Shown: positions 41,701-53,000 of the stretch, piece by piece
How positions within the stretch are numbered: the stretch's first letter is position 1
Layout of the letters: every line of letters starts with the position of its first letter
From: Planococcus citri
Taxonomy: Eukaryota; Arthropoda; Insecta; Hemiptera; Pseudococcidae
Direction of reading: 5' to 3'
Length of the DNA stretch: 64,000 nt
Assembly: GCF_950023065.1 (NCBI RefSeq)
Contig: NC_088681.1
Coordinates: 50,688,836 to 50,752,835 of the forward strand
Position numbers and translations under genes: made by a program
The notes under the pieces: generated by a model
Database searches by the model: none
Told to the model about the DNA's origin: nothing
What the model saw: only the letters and a program-made list of their open reading frames with translations

Positions 41701-44700
41701 GACTCAATCTGATCTGATGTGATCAGACTCAATCTGATCTGATGTGATCAGACTCAATCTGATCTCATCTCATCTTATCACACACGAGACACGATCTGAT
41801 CTTATTTGTTCAGAGTCGATCTGATCTCGTTTGATTAGACCTGATCCGATTTAATCCTAATCTGGAGGTAGATCTACTTAAATCCAATTAGTTTTATTCC
41901 ATTGGATCTGTTTCTTCTGATCAGGAAATTAAATCTGGTCAAATTAAATTGAATTCCATTTTCAGAAAATGCCCAAATTTGATCTGATTTGTGATCAGAT
42001 ACAATCATTCTACATAGCAGTAAAAAAAAGGAGAGAATCTTTATAAAATTTTTACTGAGTAATTCGATGAATTTTTAATAAATATTCATTCATTTGTGAT
42101 TTTTTGCTAATAACAGAAGGATCTGAAAATATGTTGTTGCTCCCACTCCTTGCATATTCCCCATCAGCTGTCAGCAATTACATCATTGACCTTGGTGGGA
42201 AATAATTCAGTCTGGTGGAATTATTTTTAAAACAATTCCCATGTTTTTTGATTAGCACTGGGCACCTTGTACCTATATTCCAAAAAAGTAATTACGTACA
42301 AATAACACGAATACAATTATAAGTTTCGCAATTTTCCAACTCTCCCTTCCCTTCCTTACCCCTCAGACCTATGTTCGTTGAAATTTATCTCGAAAAGCAA
42401 TAAGCACACGGTGAAAGCTATAAGCAAAGAGGTATTGCGAGAAAAAGTTTTCTGCCGTTGAAAATTCAAACTAACTGCGGTATCAAGAGACTCGGTCACA
42501 TCGTGTTAAAAATTTTCGATTCCTCGTGGATTGAATTTTTCATATTTTCCATTCACTATTCACACATTTACCTACACATTCGCAATACACATGGCGAAAC
42601 ACGAAGCACACAAACACACAGATATGTACCGCAGTAACATTGGCTCAAGTTGGTCGCTGAGGGAGAGGATAAGGGGGCCGAGATACATCTATTTTTAAAC
42701 TCTCGTACTACACAGCACCGTATTTCTCGGCCAATTTTATAAACGTCGGTATGATTCAGCACGTTTAGCAACGTCGTCGTCGTCGTCGTCGGTGCCGCGT
42801 GATATAATTTTCATAGAGTTTTTGTGTTTTTCTTTATGCAGGAGGCGGATTTATGTAGGTTGGTAATTAATACGGGGCCTTTAATTGATTACGCGATTCG
42901 CGCGATTAAACATCAACTAATGGACCTGGACGAGAAAGAGCATTAGCGTGTGACTGTCAAACCGCACTGGCGCTGCATACAAATTTACCACCAGCCCGAT
43001 GTCGAGTGCGATTGAAAAATTGCATAGTTTTTCTGGCAATTGTATCAGATCTACTCGTAATATTTGCGTTATTGGTGTAAAATTATGCGAATCGACTGGT
43101 GCGATGGTGTGTGAGAGAGAGAGAAAAGATTAAGAGTTCAAAGCCCTCGATAGTGTAATCTTCTTAGATATTTTTTCGTTCATATTTGCCTGGTTTGAAA
43201 ACATTTTTCTGTAATCAGATTATGCCAAGCAGAGCAGTTTTCTATCTCTGTTTTCATATAGCACGGGTCGGTAGGTATCTGCGATTCGAATTGTACGAGT
43301 ACTACGAGCACGAGCACAAGCACATCGATACCTACTCTGTCTTATGCTCTGCTTACTGTGTAACTGTACTTAGCTTAGGTAGGTACTTTACTTATGCATT
43401 ATGTAAAAGGTTAAACTTGTCGTGCAGAGGTTGACATTTGATCCGGAAGATTTGCATTTTTTTGCACCCTCTTATTTCTTACCTACTCACTTCCTCCCCT
43501 AAGAGTTCTCCTTTCGGTGATAGTATTACCAGGCTAGTGTAGATGTAACGTGATTTGAATGTTGAATTCGAACTACGAAGCCCAATACGATCGGCTTTCA
43601 TTGAAGTACTGTACCTACCTACTCGCTTATACGAGTATGTGTACTTTAAAGGATTTTTTTTTGCCAAAGGTCTATAGCAATTTGTGACACTAAAAATACG
43701 ATACCTATTGGAAGAGGAGGGGGATATGAAGTTGTACAATTTGTAATGAGTTTACAGAAGGAGACGAATATCAATTATTTTAAAGTATCAATGTGTCATA
43801 AAAAAGTTAAAACAGCGGTGAACAATTCAAACAAGTAACACGTGAATGAAAAAAAATAAATGTCTGCACTTTTCGATTTTCCAAAAATCGAAGTGCCTTT
43901 AACTCTGAATGCTGGCAAAACAAATAGAATACAACTTGAAGAACTTTAAATGTTCTGCAGAAAAAGTTATGTTCGTTGTTCCTACTTTTTAAAAAGTATT
44001 TTCATCTAAGTAGATCAAAATAAAAAGTTATGCCGGGAGCCCATTGCCTCATACCTCAGAAGATTTTTTTTTTAATGAAAAAATCCAATTTACCTATTGA
44101 AAAAATGTAATTTCTATTTGTACATGAGTAACCCCCCTTTCAAGAGAAATTCTCTCTCAGTCTCCCAAAATAATGTTGATCCTTCGTGTAGAGCTTCCCA
44201 AAAATCGGAACAAATAAAAAAAATTTTCAAAACTGCGTAGTTTTTTTTTGAAAATTCTTTCATTTCTGGTCATAATCTTTCAAAAGAATCCAGCTTTTTC
44301 AAGAAAAAGTTTCTCCCAGCCCCATTTTTATAAAACGTCAAAAATTGGAAAAAAATCCGCTAAAATGAAATCGATTTCCAAAAAAAAAAATCCTAGAAAT
44401 ATACCTAACGTTGCAAAGAAATGTCGGATGCAGCAACAGAAAAGATTGTTTGGAAAAAGTGCAAGTCTGGCACCTCAACCCCAAAGCACCAATAATTTAA
44501 AAGACCAGAACATTCTTTATTTCTTCTCAATTGTTTTACAGAGCTCTCAAAGGGAAAATTCAATGCCCCAAACAATACTTAAATTATCATTTCCCCTTTT
44601 TTGACAACATGAGCTGCCCACCAGGAAAAGTTTCTATGCTACACGACAAGAACTAATCAATTCATTTTGAGAGCTCCGAAACTTGACAAAAATAAACTTC

Positions 44701-47006
44701 AAGTTTTTACGTTGAAACACCCCTTCCCTGCCCCACCCAAAAATTGATCACTCATTGAGAAATTTCCAACATTTTACGAACATGGAACTTTCACCGAAGA
44801 CGGAGAGAGGAGAAGGAGGAGATTAAATTAGGCATCAATCACTAAAGATTAAGATTTCTTGCAAGGTTCTATCATTTTCTAAAAAAAAAAGGAAAAATTT
44901 TAAAAACGTTCATCTTGAATGGTCATTTGAACTCACGTTGAGTTTCAGAGGGTGGGAAAAGAATTCGAAATGTCATAAGATTTTACTACTTTTTTCATTT
45001 TCAAGCATCTTATGCCCCAAATCAAAGTACGAGAGTAGGTATCTACTCGTATTTCAACTCATAAAGAAAAAATTTTAGAATTCGACAAAGTTGTGTTTTT
45101 TTTTTTTTTTTTTTGAAAATTTCCATTAAAGACGGTCTTATATAAAAATCCACTATAAATGAAATTTTTTCAAAAAATCGTCAACTGGGGCTGGGGCTAA
45201 AATGTACAATTTTGAGAGTTTTTTGAGATAAAATGAGCTAAATTTTTGTTTCTCTGAATTCGACATCTTGGCTTTAAATCCCCCCAGCACCTGCATTTTA
45301 GAGAATTTCTTGAAAACAGTAACATGGAGCACAGCGTTTGGAGCAAGATTGTACTCGCAGAAATATATTTTTTTAATTTTTTGAAAACAAGTTTTGAGTA
45401 TTTCTCATGGATATTTTCTCAAAACTTTGATATTTTTGAGATGAATTAGAATTTTTGAAAATAGGTAGATATAATTTGTTGCTTGGGTGGGTACTTACTT
45501 AAGTATACCTACTCTAAATGTTTCATTTTTAATTTTTTTTTTGAAAACTGCATATTTTAAAATTGTTTAAAATCTCCTCAAGTTCGTTTTTCGATTTCTA
45601 ATGAATTTTATTCTAAAAAATTGAAAATCGACCATACTTTGCGAAAAATTTGGATTTATTCTGAACAAATTATAATTTATTTCAAATATTAAAAAAAATT
45701 ATAACCTCAAAAAGCCCCCATCCTCCCAATTTTCAGCTGCTCAAGTTTATTTTTCGATTTTTGGCGAACGTTTGAAGTTTTTTTCACACAAGTACATATT
45801 ACAGGTAAAGCTGTTTCACTCAGAAAATGGACTAAAAATTACAAATATCCATTTAATTGGCCGAATTCGGCTGTCAGGTCAAGAACAGAATTTTTAATCG
45901 TTTTTTCTCATATTTTCTGTGAATTTGAAAAATGGTCATTTCTCCCCACCTCATGAACTTGAGCAACTAAAATTTTGATCGAAAGGTCTGCTTGATATCT
46001 AATCAACTAACAATAATACCGTCGTCCGGATCGGAAATTTTCATCAGAAATCGAATTTTTTTCATGCAATAGAAGAAGTCTGGTATGGTATATGGTAACA
46101 ATTTTATTCAAACTGTAGACGGTATGTATTACGTAGGTAGGTAGTATTTACAAGCAAGCATGGCAAGCAAATGCACACATTGTAACTATGTACCTACTAC
46201 CTACCTCTACCTACCTACCCATCTACCCACCCAAAAGGCAGTTTTGAAAATCGCGAAACAAATTCGAGTAGGTAGGTATTCAGCTACGTTTTACACGTAG
46301 GTAGGTATAGGTATGGTATATTCTTCAAAGGAAACAAACTTGAATCAATATTGAGAACAGTAGGCATCCATTAAACCAAACTTACTAACGTATCATCAAG
46401 GTGTGCTCTGTAAGTTCAGTATGAGCCTATACAATGCTTATATATACGGATGAAAACTTCAACGAAATCATAAATTTTCATTTCCTAATCAGAACCATTA
46501 GCTAAGCTAAACTTTTTAGTTCCAGTTTCAAGTAGAAAATTTTCGAAACATCCAACATGAAATTAATCTGCTTTTCGTTCCTAATAATTATTGGTAAGTA
46601 AGTTTTATGTAATGAATTGCTTCATTAAATTAAGGAATCATTTCCAACTTGATGAACTCAAAAATTTGGACAAAACTACGATGAAAAATAACTCGTCAAA
46701 AAGCTCCCAAAAATCAAATTTTTAATAACCGCCAAAGCAGTTCAATCGAATTTACATAGGAATCCGAAAACTGTAAAAGTTTTTCACACAATTTTTTCAC
46801 CCAATGAAGTTGGTCTCAAGTTCAAGATAACAATAACGAAACATCCCTTAGTATAAGAAATAGAGATGGATCAATTAATTTCATAACTTATGTCTTCATT
46901 TTATAGGTTTATATTTCATCACACCAGCGAGAGGTGCAGGTAAGTGATACAAAGCATAAGTCATGGGAGTTCTTTCGGCTTATAGTTTTTAATATTATTT
47001 GATGAC

Positions 47007-47038
<32 letters not shown>

Positions 47039-50000
47039 AATAGATTTTAATTTTCAACAAGCTAGAAGCGACTTGAAAACGATTATGAAAGTTATTCGTA
47101 AATATTTGCCAAAAGATACCCCACAATTCGACTACACAGGTAAGTGAGTCTGAGCAGGAATTACCCATAGACATGTGAAAATGCAGCCGAATAAATCAAT
47201 TTTTTGTTTAATCGATAACAAATTTTTAGGGGTGGAAAATGCAAAAACTATTCAAGGTGAGGGAGCATTTTTTACTCGATTCTTAATATCGTATTAAGTA
47301 TGCACTTTTTTTTATACACCTATATAGGTATAACTTTATTGTGGCGATATTTTCTATGCAGGTTTCAGCAATGCTGGAGGCGATTTGTTGAGTGATGCAC
47401 AAAAAAATAATTTGCTAGAATTACCAAGAGATAGACGTAACAAACTAAAAAGTATGTAGTGCGAATTTACATCTCGTTCGTTAAAACAAGATACACTCAA
47501 AATCATAATTGTAGATATCACATTTGCAATAAGCAAAAAAAAGTTTTACAACTGAACGATTTTTATTCAATTGTTTAGACAATGTTGCCACGTATAACGG
47601 TGATTTTTATCAATGTAAGTATGCATTTGAGTATATTTTTCTTTTCCTTGAACTCAATTTCATGTATGTAATCTACCTATACCTGAGTACCTATGTACTT
47701 AATATCGAATTTAAATTTTCATTTTTCAATGATGCAGTGGTTAGAAATGCAGGAGTCGGTAAGTTACTTGAATCGATGTTTTTTGTTACGTAGGTCTATA
47801 TGATTATGCACCTCACGAGTAAAAATTTATTCTCTATTACTTTCCATGATACCGCATATTATTTAATAACGAAAAATCACCTGAGCAATGATTCATGTAC
47901 TTTATTACTTAGGTTTGTGGAGAAGCTTGAACGAAATACAACAGCAAGACTAACCTATGCAATTTGTAGGCCTACGGTGCGCAATACGCATTCAATCATC
48001 TGATTTAATTCATTTTTCAGAAAAATGTAAATATTATATGGTACGGTTTTACTTCATCATAATAATTATGTACTATAGTGTTTTTTTGTTTTGAGGGAAA
48101 TTGCCCAGATTTATGTTTAAGTATTTTCTAAAAATAAAAAGATGTCAAAAGAACACGTGGTGCATGAACTTTCTTTTTAAAATTTTCAGTTACCTAATAG
48201 GTAATCAAAATTCAATACATTTGAGATAGAATAAAGTGGAGAAGAAGGAGAATATATTGTATTTCGGATCTCCCAAATACATCGATTTTCGTTTCGAATT
48301 CTGTCAAAGCATTTAGCGATTTTCTGAATTTTTCCACAGTGAAATGTTCACCCTTTTTAATAAAAGTGGAAAATCTAAAAATGTCTTGAAGGCTACAAAA
48401 AGACTTGAAATCATTCATCAATTCAGGAGATTGAAAATTGTACACCAAAACTTGATTTTCTGTGAAAAGTTCGTCAAATTTTGATATTTTCTATGGGGAA
48501 ATTAGGGCATTTTAATTTTTTTAAAATTTACCAAAAATTTGAAAAATGGAATTTAACGTCTAAAAGTCTATGTACGTTCGCAAAAAAAAAAAAAAAAAAA
48601 GCTGCCCAAATTCAGGAATGAAAAGCTAGCCGAAAGCTTAAAGCTGGGTAGATTTTTGCAGTAAGGCATAAGCTAAAAAGTTTCCAAGCTTCATTTTTTT
48701 CAAGCGAAAAGCTTTGCCAAAAGTTTCTTTAAAAAAAAGATAATAATCCTGGTAATGAACGTTCTCGGCCACTATCAATATGAAATTAATGTACCTGATC
48801 TAATTTTCAATTTTCTTTTTTCGTACGATTGATGGCGAATCAACTAAAAGTTTAAACTTTAAACCCAAAAGTTCAAAAGCAAGCCGGGTCATTCCATGTC
48901 AATTTGACCAACGTTTTTGAGTCATGTCCTTCGATTTCGCTCAAATTTTTTTTACAATATCTACCCATCCACCAAGTAAGAAAACCGCAATCAGTTTGGT
49001 CCCAGCCCCCTCAGGGGGTGGGTGGGGGGGGGGTTTCCATTATTTTCACATTGTCTCGAGGTACTCAACTTCAGCAGCGCATTCCTCCAAAACTATGATA
49101 GTTTGATCAAAACTGATTTCACAGTTCAAAAGGGTATTAAATTTTGAACTTTTTAAGCATTTTTAAATTTTCGAAATTTGAAAGTTGAACTTTCAATTTG
49201 AATGTTCAAATTTTAAAATGACGTTGTAAGTGGGAGCTACCATTTAAAATTCTGAAAAAATTTCCATAGATGCACCTTTTAATGCTTTTTCGAAATATTC
49301 AAGCTTCGAGATGGGATCTCTTGATGGAAGGAGAGCACCCCCACCCCAATTTTGGGCAAAACTTTCAAAAAAATCTGGGGCATGTGATATATCGAATTGT
49401 ATGTTTTTGGTAACGCTGAACACGAATATCACGTTAGATTTTTGATTAGGCCTCATCCACGACCCCAGCACCTCCCCAAATGGGGAAAAATTTCAAAATG
49501 TTTTTTTTTTGTGCGACACATCAAATAGTATGTTTTTGGTGACGCTGAACACGAATATGATGTCAGATGTCAGATTTTCGGTTGAACTCCATCCACGGCC
49601 TCCCAACAATTTTTTTTTACTTTTAACCAATTGGGGGAGGTTCTTGGAGCCATGGGTGAGGTCAATTTAAAGAACTAAGGCTATATCCGTGTTCAGCGAT
49701 ATAGAAAACATACTACTTCATATGTCACATGATTGAAACCAATTTTTTTAGGTTACCCCAGTGCTGGGGGCCGTGGATGGTTTCAACCTAAAATCTGACG
49801 TCATATTCGAGTTTAGCGTCATCAAAAACATACTATTTGATGTGTCGCACAAAAAAAAAACATTTTGAACTTTTTCCCCAATTGGGGAGGTGCTGGGGGC
49901 CGTGGATGAGATCTAATCAAAAATCTAACGTCATATTCGTGTTGAGCGTTACCAAAAACATACAATTCGATACATCACATGCCCCAGATTCTTATTGAAA

Positions 50001-53000
50001 GTTTTGCTCAAAATTGGGGGTGGGGGTGCTCTCCTTCCATCAAGAGATCCCATCTCGAAGCTTGAATATTTCGAAAAAGCATTAAAAGGTGCATCTAAGG
50101 AAATTTTTTCAGAATTTTAAATAGTAGCTCCCACTAACAGCGCCATTTTGAAATTTAAACTTTCAAATTGAAAGTTCAACTTTCAAATTTTGAAAATTTC
50201 AAAATGCTTAAAAAGTTCAAAATTCAATACCCTTTTGAACTGTGAAATCAGTTTTGATCAAAGTATCATAGTTTTGGAGAAATGCGCTGCTGAAGTTGAG
50301 TACCTCGAGACAATGTGAAAGTAATGGAACCCTCCAAACTCGCTCCCTGAGGGGGCTGGGACCAAACTGATTGCGGTTTTCTTACTTACTGGGTGGGTAG
50401 ATACTGTAAAAAAAATTTGAGCGAAATCGAAAGACATGACTTTCAAAATCGCACTTTTTTGGTCGAATCGACATGGAATGACCCAGCTAAGACCCAGCCA
50501 TAAAAATTAAGATAGCCGAAAGCTTACATAAGCCAAAAGTTTTCATTTTGAAATTTCAACCTACATTTTTGCATGATCTACTCGTATTTCAAATTTTTGC
50601 TCGCAAGGGGGTGGCAATGGCCCCATTTGCCCCCCCTGGCTTCGCCACTGGAAATGATGAATTTCGGTTTAGGGAAATTGATATTAGCTTCAGGACGTTT
50701 GATGATGGAAAAAAATATTCCGTTCATTCTACTACGTACCTAACTACCTATCTACCTATATTCGCTTTTGCTAAAAAAAATTTAAAACATGATAAAAATC
50801 GAGATTTCCGTTCTTATCAATAAGCACAAATCGCGAGCATACGTACTGAAGTTTATATGAACTGATTTTTTGATATTTTTTTGAAAACCTGGAATTTCCA
50901 ATAAATCGCCGGAGGCTCCAAAATGATTTGGAACCATCTCTAGTCGATGCAACACGTTGAAATTAAGGTGCTGAGTGAATTCAGTTTATTCAAATTCATT
51001 TGGTGGGAAATTTCAAATTTCAAAAATCTGCTGGAGGCTCCAGAACCGCTCAAAACATTTCAATAATGAATTAATGAAACATTTCAAACCATTAAGGCCT
51101 CATTTGATACTTAAAATGTTTTATTCGATTGATAAATAATTTCAATGTCGCTGACATACTTATTTAATTCGTATCTAAACTGAAAAAATTAACGGCCTTT
51201 ACTTGTATGTACATGACGAATCTTGTATCAACTCATCGATCTTAAAAAAATCCAAAATCAAACATATTTTTCCATCTTACCCTCCTACTATGTAACATTT
51301 CATTCGAAAAAAAACTTCGTAAATTTATTCAAAGTCGAAACTCTCATTTCCTCCGCAAATCCACGCATTAGACACATTTTACGAAATAAAATTTAAACAA
51401 CACGACGTTGATGCTCCTAACTCGTACCTTCTTCCAACACCTATCTACTTCATAAGGGTGGAAAATTAAACGCTCAAGATATAAACCGATCCGCAAGAGC
51501 GCAAAACGAAGGAGGAGCTTTAAAGCTCAAGACGAAGAGAGCAGGATGCGAAACGTCAGCTACAATTAGAGTTACGGTTACACGGTTACGCGAATTTCAA
51601 TTATCATTTAAATTTCTATTATCAATTCACAATTCTCACCATGATGGGTACCATAGTGGATGACTATGCCAATGAAGGTTGAATTATATACCAGACCAGC
51701 AGAGGACACATGCGAGCGATTGCAAGTAACGTTTAAATGCATTTGTGGTCGTTTAGGTAGGTACTTGGCTAAAACCCTACCTACTTCTAGTACTTGCAGC
51801 TACGGTGGTCGAATTGCAATTTAACTTTTGACACGGTATTGTAGGTGTATAGAATCGTCATCCGAAAAGTGGATTAAGTTGTGACAGGAGAATTTCTCTT
51901 TCTGCAAGATGTAGGTACTCGTAAATTAGTTCCTATTACGAATAATTTCGCAGATTGTCCCATCAAATTTCTCTGCACACTGCACACGACATTTGATACG
52001 AAAATTTAAAAAATAAAGTATAAACCACTCATGTCCTCATGAAAATAAATGTGAGGGCGAATGGGAAAAGGGACCTCCCGACCAAAAGTAAAATTTTACA
52101 GGGGGGAGGGTTAAAGTTTTGCGTTATTTCCTCTGTTATTTTGTAAGTTTATGTCTGGCTATTTGAACTTCGAAGGTTCTACATACTACCTAACATTCAC
52201 GCACGTCCTCCAATGACCTCTACTGGCCAAATTATGCACTACAAAGTTGATAGATTGAGTATATTTAAGTTTCTTAGTATTTCATTTTTAATAAAAGTCT
52301 GATTTGCGGCTGATTTTGGCGATGTTTTTCTGTTCTTTCGTGTTATTTACGTAAATATCACACTAAAATTAGTTGTGTATCATTAGAAAATCGAATTCCA
52401 AAACACTCTCGGTGGCTACGTGTGTGCAGAGACGGCTCTTCACGCCGAAGGTCGCGGGTTCGAGTCCCGCAGCTGACAAAAATTTTTAAATTTTTTTTTC
52501 ACGTATTTCTTATAAGTTTTTGTAAAATTTCAATTTTTTACGCATTTTTACGTTTTTTTCAAATTTTTTGCATCATTTTTCAATTTTTGTGAGTAATAAA
52601 ATTATGCATGCCTCGCTTAAAAGTAAAAAAATTCGATGAAATGATGAAAATTGAGGCCTGTTGAGGGTTCCACTCGATTTTTAAAGAGTCCCTACGAAAA
52701 TTTAGCGAAGAAAACAGAAATTGATTTTTTGGTCGGGAGGTCCCTTTTCCCATTCGCCCTCACAAATGTTCATTTTTCGTCATTTTCAAAGGCAAAACAC
52801 CTTAGGGTCATTCCACGTCAATAATTGGACCAAGAAGTTATGGTTGGGGGGGGGTTCGGCGATTTTTTTTGAAATTTTTCCTGTGGAAAGACCTTCCGAA
52901 GGGATGACCAATGGCGCAAATCGCAGCCCTCTAGCCCATTTTTAAAGGCAGCCAGGGGTTGTCAAAGTTTTCAGTGAACCTAAAATATCATCCATTTCAG

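Larger units (their letters stand above)
38586..42005. repeat. Degenerate GATCTGAT-rich repeat field
   Basis: The DNA on both sides of the inserted element at 38764-40318 is saturated with variants of TCTGATC, GATCAGATC and TTGATCTGATT. It has no coding capacity. It appears to be an old, decayed satellite from which the regular 25-bp array at 41371 was recently amplified. Confidence 0.85.

Noticed and set aside
41371..41770. Regular 25-bp repeats that might suggest a CRISPR array
   Set aside because: The units abut without variable spacers and the genome is eukaryotic, so it is a satellite.
52413..52482. Functional tRNA gene
   Set aside because: B box and T arm are intact but the acceptor stem does not pair and the anticodon loop lacks U33; called tRNA-derived instead.
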